A DNA stretch of 64,000 nt from positions 55,723,768 to 55,787,767 of the forward strand of contig CM043944.1 in NCBI GenBank assembly GCA_014529385.2, in the 5' to 3' direction. Position 1 is the stretch's first letter; every line of letters starts with the position of its first letter. The DNA is from Adiantum capillus-veneris (taxonomy: Eukaryota; Streptophyta; Polypodiopsida; Polypodiales; Pteridaceae). Made by a program: the position numbers and the translations under genes. Below, piece by piece: positions 21,317 to 32,077 of this stretch. The notes beneath the pieces were generated by a model that made no database searches, was not told the DNA's origin, and was given only the letters and a program-made list of their open reading frames with translations.

Positions 21317-22836
21317 ATGGCTGACAACAACACAGATGTCTTCAAGATGTTTGCTGCTGAGGACAGGTTGGATGGGGACAATTACCCTATGTGGGCTTAT
21401 ATGATGCAACACATTCTTGTGTCAAAGGGCGTTTGGAATACTGTGCAGGGCATTGATGTACGTCCTGGTTCTGAGGATGTAGGCCATCTGTTGAGGATGT
21501 TGCAGGCCTAGCTGCAAGGATTGCTGTTATTAGAGTTGTTTTGCCTACGACATAACAAGCTCGTTGGGATGTAAAGGATGCGCATGCTCATGCATTGATT
21601 GTGTTGTCTGTGAAGCGCACCATTGTTCCTCACATCCGTTCAGCAGAATCTGCAAAACAGGCTTGGGATATTTTGGCTGGTGCTAAAATTGCTTTGCTGC
21701 GTAAAGAGATGGAGTCGAAGATTATGCATGAGGAAGATGATATGGACACTTTCCTTGCTAGTGCCAAGGATATAAATGAGCAACTTATTTATGTAGGTGA
21801 AGTCATTTCAGACAGTTCCCTTGTGCAGAATGTTCTTGATGCCTTACCAGATTCTTACCAGACTTTTGCTAGTACTTGGAGACTTATGACCCAAGGAAAT
21901 CCTGAAGTTGTCAAGTTTGATGCATTATGCACATTGTTGTTGCAAGAGTCACTTTCCAAAAAAAACAGGACTAGGTAGCGTGCAGTTGAACAGGCTTTTA
22001 TTGCTTCTCAAAGAAAGGGTGGTAACAGCAATGCAACCACTTCTTATGGTTCTCCTGCGAGTGGCAAAACTTCTGTTCCTAATGCTTCTGCTGGCAGCAC
22101 TTCGTTTGGCAATTTTGGTGATAAGGGCAAAAAGAAGATGCGTTGCCATTATTGTAAAGCTAATGATCACTTGATCAAGTCGTGTCCTAAGTTGAAGGCC
22201 AAAGAGGCTAAGAAGAAAGAGGGTGGTTTCACTGCAAATGTTGGTTCCACTACAAATGCAGCCATTGTTGAGTCTTTTATGAAAGGAGACTGTCATGCTG
22301 ATGTCAATGCAGAATGGGCTTTTAGCGCAGAGTGCACTTACAATCCTAATGTCCATGATGCATGCTTATCAATTGCTGCAGATTCACATGTGTGGTATTT
22401 CGACAGTGGTGCTACAAAGCACATTACCTCACATCGTGAATTGTTCACCTCTCTCGAGTCTGTCCCTCATGGGAATTCTATCACTTGTGCCAACAATGCC
22501 TCTTATCCAGTTCATGGAGTTGGAAAGATTGTGCTTACTGTTGCTAATGGCAGTTTCTTCACACTTTTTGATGCACTTTATGTACCTGGGATCAAGAAGA
22601 ATCTCTTGTCTGTATCCGCACTTGCTAGACTTGGACTTGTAGTCAAATTTGTGGATGAAAAATGTACAGTTCATGATCTCAGTTTTGGTGATGAAATCGT
22701 TGCTCTGGCCTTTTGTGCCGTGGGCTGTATAAGCTCACTTTGTATGATAAGTGTGGACAAAATTTTGAAAACGTTGTTGCAGATTCAAGGGCTATTTCAA
22801 ATGCAAAACTTTGGCATGCACGTTTTGGTCATCTGA
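21317..22836 (+). pseudogene. Copia element 2: gag and protease region, broken
   Basis: Gag starts at 21317 (MADNNTDVFKMFAAEDRLDG, NYPMWAYMMQHIL), shifts frame near 21510, continues in 21595-21978 (AKQAWDILAGAK, LDALPDSYQTF) to a TAG at 21976-21978 that replaces a probable CAG, and reaches the frame 22138-22836. That frame has a zinc knuckle CHYCKANDHLIKSC and protease motif YFDSGATKHIT. These are UBN2 gag and retropepsin of copia elements. At least three lesions prevent production of a full gag-protease product. Confidence 0.85.
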
Positions 22837-23930
22837 ATTTTACCAGTTTGCTACGTTTGCAGAAATCTGATATGGTTGCTTCTTTGCCGCCTCTCGAAGC
22901 ACCTGTCAAACATGTTTGTGAAGGCTATATTTTAGGCAAGATGCAGCGTTCTAAGTTTCCAAAGGATGGTTCAGTTCGGGCCACATGCAGGTTGCAGCTT
23001 GTGCATAGTGATGTTTGTGGGCCCATGCAAACTCCATCCTTGGGCAATTACCTGTACTTCGTGACTTTCATTGATGATTACTCCAGGCATGCATGGGTAT
23101 TTGCGCTTAAAGCGAAGTCCGAAGTTTTTATGTGCTTCAAACAATTTCTAGCTATGGCTGAAAATGTCTCGAAATGTACTATGGGCACCCTCCATTCCGA
23201 TCGAGGGGGGGAGTATATGTCTCATGAATTCAATGCATTTCTGGCTAGTCGTGGGATAAAACACCAATGTACAATGCCTTATACACCTCAGCAAAATGGT
23301 GTTGCTGAGAGGAAAAACAGGTCACTTACGGAAATTGCATGATGTATGGTCAAAAGTCAACCTTTGCCGCATTCTTTTTGGCTCGAGGCCATAATGTGTG
23401 CCACTTATGTACTTCATAGGTGTCCTACGAAAGCTTTGCAATCTATTACTCCATATGAAGCATGGCATGATAGAAAGCCTTCTATTGAGCACATACGTGT
23501 TTTATGCTGTTTGGCATATGCTTTGGTGCCACAAACCCAACGCAGAAAATTGGATGATAAAGCTATCAAATGTATTTTTGTTGGTTATAGTGCTGAAATC
23601 AAAGGTTATAGGTTATATCATCCGCAAACAAAGCGTATTCTGGTTTCACAGGATGTAGTGTTTGTGGAAGATTCTGTTCAGCCCTTGTTGTCATGTACTA
23701 GAGACAATAATTTAAGCTCACAGGACATTTATGACACTTTGTTGCCTGTTTTTAGTGCTCGAAATACGAATGTAATTTCCAATGAGGCAAATGTACAGCC
23801 TATGGGGGTTTTTGAAATGTTACAGATCAGCCTATTACTGCTGCAGATGTACATGATATACTTGATGAGGAAAGGGCTGAAAATGAACACGCTAGAGGTA
23901 GCCAAAATGGCTGGTGCACACTTTGCGTGA
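22713..23930 (+). pseudogene. Copia element 2: integrase, split by a stop codon
   Basis: The frame 22713-23342 has the pre-integrase segment LWHARFGHLNF and the integrase core with D, D, E in HSDVCGPM, HSDRGGEYM and QNGVAERKNR. It ends at a TGA (23341-23343) where the family usually has CGA, and the reading resumes at 23346 (SFWLEAIMCATYVLHR, KCIFVGYSAEIKGYRLY) up to a frame change near 23800. Confidence 0.87.
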
Positions 23931-24080
23931 TAGTAAATTGGATGCACCTTTGTCTAGTCGTACTCATTCAGGCTCTCGCCATGCATCTTATGCATCAGAT
24001 TGTTATGCTTTGGCTGTGTCTAGCTTACATGATGTTGAGGAGGCTCTATCTTTTGTGAAGCACAGAATTCAAAAAATTGG

Positions 24081-25577
24081 ATGGCTGCCATGCAATCAGA
24101 ATATGATGCACTTATAGAAAATGACACATGGACTTTATGTGATTTGCCTCCTGGCAAAAAGGCCATTGGTACGAAGTGGGTTTACAAGTTGAAACGCAAG
24201 CCGGATGGTGAGATCGATCGCCATAAGGCTCGACTTGTTGCCAAGGGTTATGCACAACAAAATGGCATAGATTATGAAGAGACTTTTGCTCCCACTTTTC
24301 GTATGACTACTATGTGTTTTCTATGTGCATTGGCAGCTCATTTTGGTTGGGATGTACATCAATCAGACATTGTTACTGCTTTCTTGAATGGTGACATATT
24401 TGAGGAAGTTTATGTAACGCAACCTCGTGGTTTTGTCATAAAAGGACAAGAGGACAAAGTGTGCAGATGTAAGAAGGCTTTGTATGGGTTGAAGCAATCT
24501 CCTCATGCTTGGTATGAGAAAGCTGACACTCATTTGGTTAAACGAGGCTTTCGTAACAGTCCAACAGAAAGCACATTGTATGTAAAATGTGAGGGTGATG
24601 TACTTCTCATTGTGGATCTTTATGTTGATGATTTGCTGATCATTGGACCAAATGAGAGACATATTGCTGAATTTAAGGCTGATTTGAATGCTACTTTGAA
24701 GATGAAAGATTTGGGGATGTTGCATCATTACTTGGGTATACAGTTTAAGCAGTGTGATGGTGGTATTGCCTTGTGTCAGAAAAGTCACATAGAGACATTG
24801 CTATGTAAGTTTGGACTTGAGGATTGCAAACCTATTGCCACTCCCATGGAAACAGGTTTGAAGTTGAGTCTACATGATGCTGGCGATCCTGCTGATGTCA
24901 CTCTTTACCAAACTGTTGTTGGCTGCCTCATTTATGTATGCAACACGAGGCCAGATATTCAGTTTGCAGTCTCACAGGTCAGCAAATTTATGCATTGCCT
25001 AGGGTCTAAGCATTGGCACGCTATCAAGAGGATTTTCCGCTACCTTAGTGGCACTTTACATCTTGGCTTATTTTATCCCAAGGGGGGATCATTGCCGCCA
25101 GACTTACATGCTTTTTCGGACTCAGATTGGGCTAGTTGTTTTGACACGCGAGTGTCCACAAGTGGTTTTTGTTTCATGCTTGGCAGTTCATGTATATTAT
25201 GGTTGAGCAAGAAGCAACCTACTGTGGCCACTTCGAGTTGCGAGGCTGAGTACAGGGCAATCTTCACAGCTACGGTTGAGTGTGTATGGCTCAGACGCCT
25301 TATGGCTGATTTGGGTGTTGGACAGGACACTGCCAACACTATCTACACTGACAGTCAAAGCGCATTGGCAGTTTCGAGGAACCCAGTTTTTCATGCTCGC
25401 ACAAAGCACATTGAGGTGCATTACCACTATGTCAGGGAGAGGCTCTCAGCAGGAGAGATCATCTTGGCTTATGTGCCAACACAGGACAACCTTGCAGATC
25501 TTTTCACAAAGGAATTGTCTCATGAGAAGCTTGAAGCTTTCCGCAAAACTTTGGGCTTACTCCCCTTTGTGGATTGA
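24081..25577 (+). CDS. Copia element 2: intact reverse transcriptase-RNase H frame (498 residues)
   Basis: An uninterrupted frame: RT start GTKWVYKLKRKPDG, RLVAKGYAQQNGIDYEETF, the core SDIVTAFLNGDI, KALYGLKQSPHAWY, and the catalytic YVDDLLII near residue 180. RNase H follows with FSDSDWASCFDTRVS, SCEAEYRAIF, TDSQSALAVSRNP, the TKHIEVHYHYVRE signature and the end ADLFTKELS. All visible catalytic residues are present. It has no start signal of its own and was made as part of a polyprotein, so it is a relic despite being open. Confidence 0.92.
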   Translation: MAAMQSEYDALIENDTWTLCDLPPGKKAIGTKWVYKLKRKPDGEIDRHKARLVAKGYAQQNGIDYEETFAPTFRMTTMCFLCALAAHFGWDVHQSDIVTAFLNGDIFEEVYVTQPRGFVIKGQEDKVCRCKKALYGLKQSPHAWYEKADTHLVKRGFRNSPTESTLYVKCEGDVLLIVDLYVDDLLIIGPNERHIAEFKADLNATLKMKDLGMLHHYLGIQFKQCDGGIALCQKSHIETLLCKFGLEDCKPIATPMETGLKLSLHDAGDPADVTLYQTVVGCLIYVCNTRPDIQFAVSQVSKFMHCLGSKHWHAIKRIFRYLSGTLHLGLFYPKGGSLPPDLHAFSDSDWASCFDTRVSTSGFCFMLGSSCILWLSKKQPTVATSSCEAEYRAIFTATVECVWLRRLMADLGVGQDTANTIYTDSQSALAVSRNPVFHARTKHIEVHYHYVRERLSAGEIILAYVPTQDNLADLFTKELSHEKLEAFRKTLGLLPFVD

Positions 25578-25652
25578 TCATGTCCTCACGACATGGCACT
25601 TCCCTTTACTCATGTGCTAGCTCTCGTTCACCGCATCACTCCAGGGGGGATT

Positions 25653-25879
25653 TTTTACCATATACATGTGGTAGTGATGTGTGTGAACACACTAGGACTG
25701 CTGGGCATTTTTTCCCTCTTTAGGAGGTTTTTTCCCCCGAGCATTGTATATACGCCCATCACTCTAGGGTATCTTTTTTTTTCCATTGCACACTAAGTAA
25801 CACACCCTCTATTGTGTGCCTTGAGCTTCCTTCGTCTTCTCCAAGCTGTGTGCGTTTCTCTGCAACCCTAATTCCAACA
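25653..25879 (+). repeat. 3' LTR of copia element 2
   Basis: 227-bp partner of the 5' LTR. A polypurine-rich tract (CCAGGGGGGA, 25641-25650) precedes it. Confidence 0.95.
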
Positions 25880-27355
25880 AATGGGTGGTTGCAGATGGGA
25901 AAGACTCATCCAAATCCTTCTTATAAAAAACTCAGGTACAAAAGGAAAAGGTAGAATTTGTTAGTTCTTCACAATGGTGATGGGCCTCCTATAACCAAGG
26001 GGACTGAAATTCTGGATATGGCTACTTAGTATTACAGTGCTATGCTTAATGTAAGCCCATATGTATCTTCTAAAAGAATAAATGCTATTGACTCTCTCTT
26101 GAGTGCAGTTACTCCATGCATTGAGGCTGCAAATGGTAACAGATTGGAGTAGCCCACTGAATGAGATAGACGTGGAATATGCTTTGGAAAGTTAGAATAA
26201 GGTACACTGGTAATTCTTTGGGTGCTAAAAGTGTATTTTGGAGCTTTGTGTTTATAGTTGCTCCAGCTAAATTGATGGGAAAACCTGCTATTACCCTATT
26301 CAAAAAGGGTATTGTTCAAATTAATCAAATGTCGGACTCTAACCTTGAGTTGAAACTATTTTCTACATCTAGAAGACAATACAATTGAGGAGTAAGGTTC
26401 AGAGAACTGTGGCACCAGCTCGGAGCACATGTATTCAGCCTACCTATTTTTGAGCAGCCAAACTTGGAAGACAGACATAGAGACTAGACTTTGCCAGGAT
26501 GTACAACCAACTGGTGGAAATCATCTTTTGCAGCTTTTTACTCATCTTTTTTACCAGGTACTTGTATTGATGAAAGATGTAATAAACAGCGGGGATTACA
26601 TATGCACATTAACGGGTGGTTGAATGTATTATCTACTATATGGTTAATTCCAAACCAGTTCAAATTCAAAGCCTTTTTATGGAAAGTATGTACAGGGGTA
26701 TTTCCTACAGCTTGTAACCTCCAAAAAAAGGGATTTACAGATGGGAAGTGCAGGATGTAAGGGTAATGAGACTGTTAGACATGTATTTTGGCATTGTAAA
26801 ATAGTTGAGGTGGTGGAAATGGGCTGAATATACGTGGTCTACATCTTGGGGATTTCAAATTACAAAGTTCAAATTGAATTTTTCCAAGGTGAACACACAC
26901 CAGGATCATGCCCTAGAATTTGCAGTACAGTCATTCAAAGTTTGGTTTTTGTGGTTTATATGGTCTATGAGGAATATGTCTACATTTGACATTAACAAAG
27001 GATTTAAGTAGACAATGCCTATGTCAGTCATCAAAGATAGAATGTTGGAGGATACATTGGTGGAAATGGGCTGAATACATTGGTCTACATCTTGAGGAGT
27101 TCAAATTGACTTTTTCCAAGGTGAGCACACACCAGGACCATGCCCTAGAATTTGTAGTACAGTCATTCATAGTTTTTTTTTTGTGGTTTATATGGTCTAT
27201 GAGGAATATGTCTACATTTGACAGTAATAGAGGATTTAAGACGACAATGCCTATGTCAGTCATCAAAGACAGAATGTTGAAGGATACAGTGTCATCGCAA
27301 GATAGAGTTGTGAGGGATAGGGTGCTCCAAGTCATCAATAGGTTGAAGGTGTAAT
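25880..27355 (+). pseudogene. LINE 2 ORF2, 3' part: linker, RT remnants and zf-RVT C-terminus
   Basis: Linker (WLQMGK, KKLRYKRKR), RT N-terminal debris (TEILDMATQYYSAMLNVS-like), then out-of-frame pieces and the C-terminal zinc-binding segment (AFLWKVCTGVFPTACN, VRHVFWHCK). The last segment (WFLWFIWSMRNMSTFD) occurs twice because of a tandem duplication. No YADD-type RT active site was found, so the catalytic domain seems deleted. Confidence 0.7.
26812..27300 (+). repeat. 247-bp tandem duplication in the LINE 2 C-terminal region
   Basis: Copy 1 about 26812-27058, copy 2 about 27059-27300; both begin GGTGGAAATGGGCTGAATA and include ATATGGTCTATGAGGAATAT. The copies differ by scattered substitutions and a small deletion. 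Confidence 0.9.
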
Positions 27356-27399
27356 GCCTTCAACCTGCTATATGAGACCATAGATATACAAATAATTTC

Positions 27400-27401
<2 letters not shown>

Positions 27402-27457
<56 letters not shown>

Positions 27458-27472
27458 GGAGAGAGAGAGAGA
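27402..27472. repeat. (AG)n microsatellite
   Basis: About 70 nt of AG with one GCGGG interruption. Confidence 0.95.
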
Positions 27473-28167
27473 TGCATTGTTGTATAAAAACTTTCATGTG
27501 TGTTGTTTTTTTTTATGATAAATTATTAGATGTGTACATGCACATAATACTTCCAACCCTCTATGAGTAACAAAGCAACACCAAGCATAATGAGATCTAG
27601 CAAATGCACCGAGCTTGGCATTCATACTGACCAAAATAACCTAGAGGTCTTTTGTCACTATCAAGCATTTGAAAGAAGGGGGGGGGGGGTCAATATTTAG
27701 ATTCAAGATTCAAGGTCTTTTCCCATTCTGTATCTTTTATTTCTATTCCATGTTCACACTCTCTGTCCTAGCTTCAAAGTCGCTAGATATAGTTGAGAGC
27801 CTCTTAGCCCTGCCCTTGTTGGGCACATCTTGCAATCAACACAGTTCAAGAGATTCATGTTGACCAAAGCCTCTCCAAGCAGGGCACTGTTTTTTCAATT
27901 GCCACTTACTCTTAATCTCACCATGCATTTGTTTGCAAATGTCAACTTCTTGCATTATGTTGCATGTTTTTGCCAAAACTACACCACTTTTGAAGTTTTT
28001 TTCAAAAGCCATCCAAACAGCTTGTTGGGCGCTCTTCTTCTGTCTTTGGGAATAGATGGAAGGGCCTTCTAGATTATGAAGAAAGCCTATTAAGGTAAGT
28101 GCATGTCTCGTGTCTAATGATTTAGAACCTATGGGAAAACTCAAAGAAAAGAAAAACTCGTCTAGAT
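27473..28167. other. Spacer between LINE 2 and gypsy element A
   Basis: No gene recognised. A G12-13 run is at about 27677-27689. A 102-codon minus-strand frame (28144-27836) has no motif I know. Confidence 0.5.
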
Positions 28168-28344
28168 TGTAAGGACAAGGATCCTAAGGAGCAAGGTTTG
28201 ACCTAGGGGGTCAAGGACCTGAGCCAGGGGCTTTGACTGGACCAATGTGGACTAGGGATCCGAACTATGGCTATGGCTAGGATCCAGCCTATATATAGGG
28301 AGGTAGGGTGGTAGATATGGCCTCTCAAGCTCCTAGGTCTTACA
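28168..28344 (+). repeat. 5' LTR of gypsy element A
   Basis: Starts TGTAAGGACAAGG and ends CTTACA; TATATATA at 28290-28297 is a likely promoter element. Confidence 0.85.
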
Positions 28345-28358
28345 TTTGTATTAGAGCT
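28345..28358 (+). other. Primer-binding site of gypsy element A
   Basis: TTTGTATTAGAGCTC directly follows the LTR; TTGTATTAGAGC is two changes from TGGTATCAGAGC, the initiator tRNA-Met complement. Confidence 0.75.
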
Positions 28359-28543
28359 CAGGTAAGGGGAGAGCTATGGAGGAGGGAGGAAGGCTTTGCA
28401 TGGATCATGTGTGGCTGCATTTCTGTGTGTGTGTGCTATGGATTTTTCTCTCTTGTCGTCAGGCTGCAATGTGGGCAAGAGCCCTTTGGTGAAGAATGAA
28501 GGCAAGCTCAAAAGAGGAGCTGCGGGTATGATCCCTTAGATAC

Positions 28544-28703
28544 TATGAAGACTAGGGGAGACTGGTGCCTGGAATCCACCACCCAACCTCCCACTACATA
28601 GGCCAAGCTCCTAGCCCTTTGCCCTAGCTGGATTCCCTTTCCACATTGCCTAGTCCGACCCTTGGCCCGTCCATGACTCCCTGACCTTGCCCTTGTCTTG
28701 ACA
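28544..28703 (-). repeat. 3' LTR of gypsy element B
   Basis: 160-bp partner of the split right LTR; shares AAGACTAGGGGAGACT, CCACCCAACCTCCCACTA and GATTCCCTTTCCACATTGCC. Confidence 0.93.
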
Positions 28704-28739
28704 TTACTCCCCCCTTAAGGAAGAGTTTTCGTCCTCGAA

Positions 28740-29129
28740 AACAAAAGTGGGAAACTTCTTCTTAAGAACACTAATGTTTTCCCAAGTGGCACCTTCCTTA
28801 GGTCGATCTTTCCAGTTGATTAAAGCTTGTCGACATACATGATGATGTGTACGTAAATCATGATAGTCGAGAATTCGTTCAGGTTCATGCAGTAAGGTAG
28901 GAGGTTCAACGAAATCGACCAGAATCTATTGGCCAATGACATTGTTGTCCCCATGTAACCGCTTACATAAATGGCTTAGATGAAACACCGGATGAATATG
29001 AGAATGTGTAGGTAGCGATAGTTTATAGGTACGATCACCCACTCGCTTGAGTATTTTGAAAGGCCCACAATATCGTGGAGATAATTTAGGTGTTGGCCCA
29101 ATTTTCAGACTTTCTGAATGCTCTGGCAC
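28740..29129 (-). pseudogene. Gypsy element B: integrase C-terminus and chromodomain-like tail
   Basis: The frame 29129-28926 gives GPFKILKRVGDRTYKLSLP and HPVFHLSHLCKRL, the integrase C-terminal module. In the same strand 28925-28716 continues EPERILDYHDLRT, ALINWKDRPKEGATWE and FPTFVFEDEN to a TAA just before the LTR. The L-x-W-K-x-x-P-x-x-x-A-T-W-E pattern is the chromodomain of chromoviruses, thought to steer integration to marked chromatin. A stop separates the two pieces. Confidence 0.8.
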
Positions 29130-29254
29130 ACGTAAAAATACTTCCTACCCTTCCTCAAAGGTAACTTGCCGGCGTTTCTCATCAGCGTACTTCTTATACC
29201 AATCCTGCGCTTGTCGGACATTCTGACAAGCGAGTTTCAGCATATCCATGTGGT

Positions 29255-29869
29255 CTAGGAGAAAACCTGTTGAAGTTTTTTGGTTGCCAACCCAACCGTG
29301 ACAGGTGACCTAGGTTGAAAACCATACATGAGCATGAAAGAACTAAATCCAGTCGTGGCATGCTTAGCACTATTGTAGGCAAACTCAAGAAGAGGTAAAT
29401 ATTCTTCCCAGTCTGACTGTTTCTTGCTAATGTATGCACGTAGCATATCCTCTAGCACTTGGTTAACTCATTCATTTTGACCATCCGTTTCTTGATGATC
29501 GGTTGTACTGAGGTTTAGTTGTGTACCCAATCGTTTAAACACAACCCTCCAAAAATGACTGTTAAACTTGGGATCACGATCACTGACAATGTTACTTGGC
29601 AAACCATACAACTTGTATAGGTTGTCCACAAATAACTTGGCTAATTCTGGAGTCTTAATTGTTGATTTGGTTGGAATAAGCTTACATAGTTTAGTCAACC
29701 GGTCTATGACCACCCATACCGAGTCATGATCTCGTACAGTGGTTGGTAAACCCACAATAAAATCCATAGAGATACTTTTCCATTTACCATTGGGAATCTC
29801 CAAAGGATGTAAGAGTCTTACTGCTTTTAGGCGCTCTGCTTTGTTAACCTGACATTTTTGGCAATGCAA
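29255..29869 (-). pseudogene. Gypsy element B: integrase core
   Basis: The frame 29869-29468 has CQKCQVNKAER (end of the zinc-binding part), catalytic D in SMDFIVGLP, D in VSDRDPKF and E in TDGQNE, followed at once by a TGA where chromoviruses have CGA (E-R-V-N). The reading goes on as VLEDMLRAYISKKQ and LPLLEFAYNSAKHATTGFS. One stop and one frame change inactivate it. Confidence 0.88.
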
Positions 29870-29911
29870 GACATAATCTTGAACAAAGCCATGTAAACTT
29901 GGCCAGTAAAA

Positions 29912-30752
29912 CTATCGTCGTACAAGAGCGTAAGTCTTTCTAATACCCGGGTGTCCTGCACTTGGACTATCATGACATTCATAAAGAATTTGGCACCGAA
30001 TGTCTGTGTCTGTCGGTACACAAACTCTCCCCTTATGGAGTAGGTACCCATTGTCGATGGTGAAATGCTTCCATCGCTGTAGTTGATCGCTCGATAGAGG
30101 AGAACTGTGTGTGGAGGTTAACACTACACTGCCATCATTGGAGTGAGAAGGATCCCTCATATGTACATGGCTCCACACTTTGGAATATGCGTCATCTTGC
30201 TCATATTTGCCCTTGAGAGAATCCAAAAAATTCACTACGAAGTTCCGTGAACAAGAGAGAATTGATCTCTGGCATACGACTAAGAGCGTCAGCCACCACA
30301 CTGTATCGTCCTTTACGATACCGGAGCTTGGCGTCATATTCCTAAAGAATATCAGTCCACCTGGCTTTCCGACCCTTCAAATCGGTTTGTTGTGTAAACC
30401 ATTTGATGCTTTCATGGTCAAACACAATCTCAAACTGAGCACCATACAAATAATGTCTCTATGTTTTCAAGGCAGAAACTATTGCATAGAGTTCGCGTTC
30501 ATAAGCAGAGTAGTTGTGGTGTGCTGCGTTAAGCTTCTTGCTTTCAAATGCAATTGGCCGCCCGTCTTGTATTAACAGGACTACTCCAATAGCACAGTCA
30601 CTGGCATCTGTTTCCAAAACGAATGGTTTCAAAGGATCTACAATAGCTAGTATTGGAGCTGTAGCTAATGCATCCTTGAGCATATCAAAACTATGCTGTT
30701 GAGCGGGTCCCCATTGAAAAGCTTTGCCTTTGCCTTTCAATTGGTCCATCAT
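29912..30752 (-). pseudogene. Gypsy element B: RNase H and integrase zinc-binding region
   Basis: The frame 30752-30459 carries KAFQWGPAQQHSFDMLKDAL, then LETDASDCAIGVVL and SAYERELYAI of gypsy RNase H. The frame 30337-29912 covers the connection and the integrase HHCC region start (CHDSPSAGHPGIRKT). Frame changes separate them. Confidence 0.85.
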
Positions 30753-30837
30753 GGGAACAACAATATTAGCATAGTTTGTAACGAACCTTCGATAAAAACC
30801 TACGAATCCTAAAAAATCCTATAACTCTTCCAGATTT

Positions 30838-31926
30838 TTAGGAGAAGGCCACTGCCGAATTGTATCCACTTTGGATTTGATCCATATGTAGGCCAGTAGC
30901 TAAAATAACATGCCCAAGATAGTGAATTTCTTCCTTCAGAAAATCACACTTAGATTCCTTGGCATATAATTTATTTGTTTGTAACAATTCGAACACCTGC
31001 CTCAGATGTTGTAAGTGTTCTTCTTCAGAAGCAGTGTATACTAAAATGTCATCGAGAAAAACGATGATAGATTTGCCCAAGTACGGCCTCAAGACACTAT
31101 CCATAAGTGTCATGAATGTTGCGGGCGCATTGGTTAACCCAAAAGGCATAACCAAAAACTCGTAGTGTCCAAACATTGTTCGGAATGCAGTTTTGGGTAT
31201 ATCAGCAAGTCGAATACGTACTTGGTGATAACTTGACCGCAAGTCTATTTTTGTAAAAATACAAGCATGAGTGAGCTTGTCGAACAACTCATCCAAGCGT
31301 GGCAATGGGTACTTGTTCTTAACAGTAACCGCATTGAAGCCACGGTAGTCTACGCACATGCGCATACTGTCGTCTTTTTTGTTCACTAATAGGATAGGAG
31401 AAGCCCATGGTGAAGAATTGGATTGAAAAAACCCTCTACTAAGATAGTAAGCAAGCTGACGTTCCACCCTAGCAGCTTCATAGTAACTCATGCGGTAGGG
31501 TGGTTTACTGACAGGTTTGCTGCCTGCAACCACATCAATGCTATGTTGCACCAATAGTGTCGGCGATAATCCTGGTGGCAAATCTTTAGGAAAAACATCG
31601 TGAAATTCCTTTAATAATTTTTTTAAATCACTAGCAACCTTTGCTTGTTGGGAAGTAGCCATTGGTGGAAGAGATGAGAGAGAAGCGTGCGGTGTTGAGG
31701 AATGTTCAACAAATTCAATGTTAGAGAGAAAATGAGACAATGAGTAACACAATAAAACTTGATTGATTTCATTATCAAAAATGAGTTGCATAAGCTCAGC
31801 TGTACATATCAGTGGTGAAGAAGGTACATCCTTCTCTCCTAACAACAACACATGTGTGCCATGGGATTCAAACATCAACCTGTTGTGCTCATAGCTACCC
31901 TTCAGTGAAGGTCCTAGGCTATGCAA
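30838..31926 (-). pseudogene. Gypsy element B: reverse transcriptase
   Basis: 362 open residues. After a linker, RT motifs appear in order: [87 protein letters not shown] and the active site VFLDDILVY, then IHYLGHVI. The catalytic aspartates are present. The frame is lost at the thumb (about 30870). Confidence 0.92.
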
Positions 31927-32077
31927 TCATTCCCTACCAAGGACCACGTCTGCCCACTCCATGTTCATAACCTGAAAATCCAAGGACCACGTCTGCCCAC
32001 TCCATGTTCATAACCTGAAAATCCAAGGATGTGGAGTAGCCTTGTACTTCCAACGATACAACTCGGACTTGAGTATC

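Larger units (their letters stand above)
20729..25879 (+). mobile_element. Ty1/copia LTR retrotransposon nested in LINE 2
   Basis: LTRs at 20729-20957 (229 bp) and 25653-25879 (227 bp), flanked by a perfect AATGG target duplication (20724-20728 and 25880-25884). Between them lie a primer-binding site, gag, protease, integrase, reverse transcriptase and RNase H in copia order, broken by several stops and frameshifts in the gag-integrase half. By eye the LTRs differ by about six substitutions and two 1-nt indels, so this copy is older than copia element 1. The 3' LTR starts TT instead of TG. Confidence 0.96.
18550..27355 (+). mobile_element. Second LINE (non-LTR retrotransposon), split by copia element 2 and internally deleted
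   Basis: ORF1 (18550-19397), the start of ORF2 (19652-20728) and, after a nested copia element, the rest of ORF2 (25880-27355). The two flanks join in frame sense across the copia: a charged linker precedes 20728 and WLQMGK...YKKLRYKRKR follows 25884, as in the LINE endonuclease-RT linker. The RT catalytic core is mostly absent or unreadable between about 26160 and 26640. The far end has a zf-RVT-type segment (FLWKVCTGVFPTACNLQKKG, then ETVRHVFWHCK). A possible 5' UTR covers about 18180-18549. Many stops show it is inactive. Confidence 0.85.

Noticed and set aside
24363-24788. 141-codon minus-strand ORF opposite copia element 2 RT
   Set aside because: It is the antisense shadow of a well-defined RT domain.
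27836-28144. 102-codon minus-strand ORF (Lys/Gln-rich)
   Set aside because: No recognisable motif and no partner features; kept as spacer.
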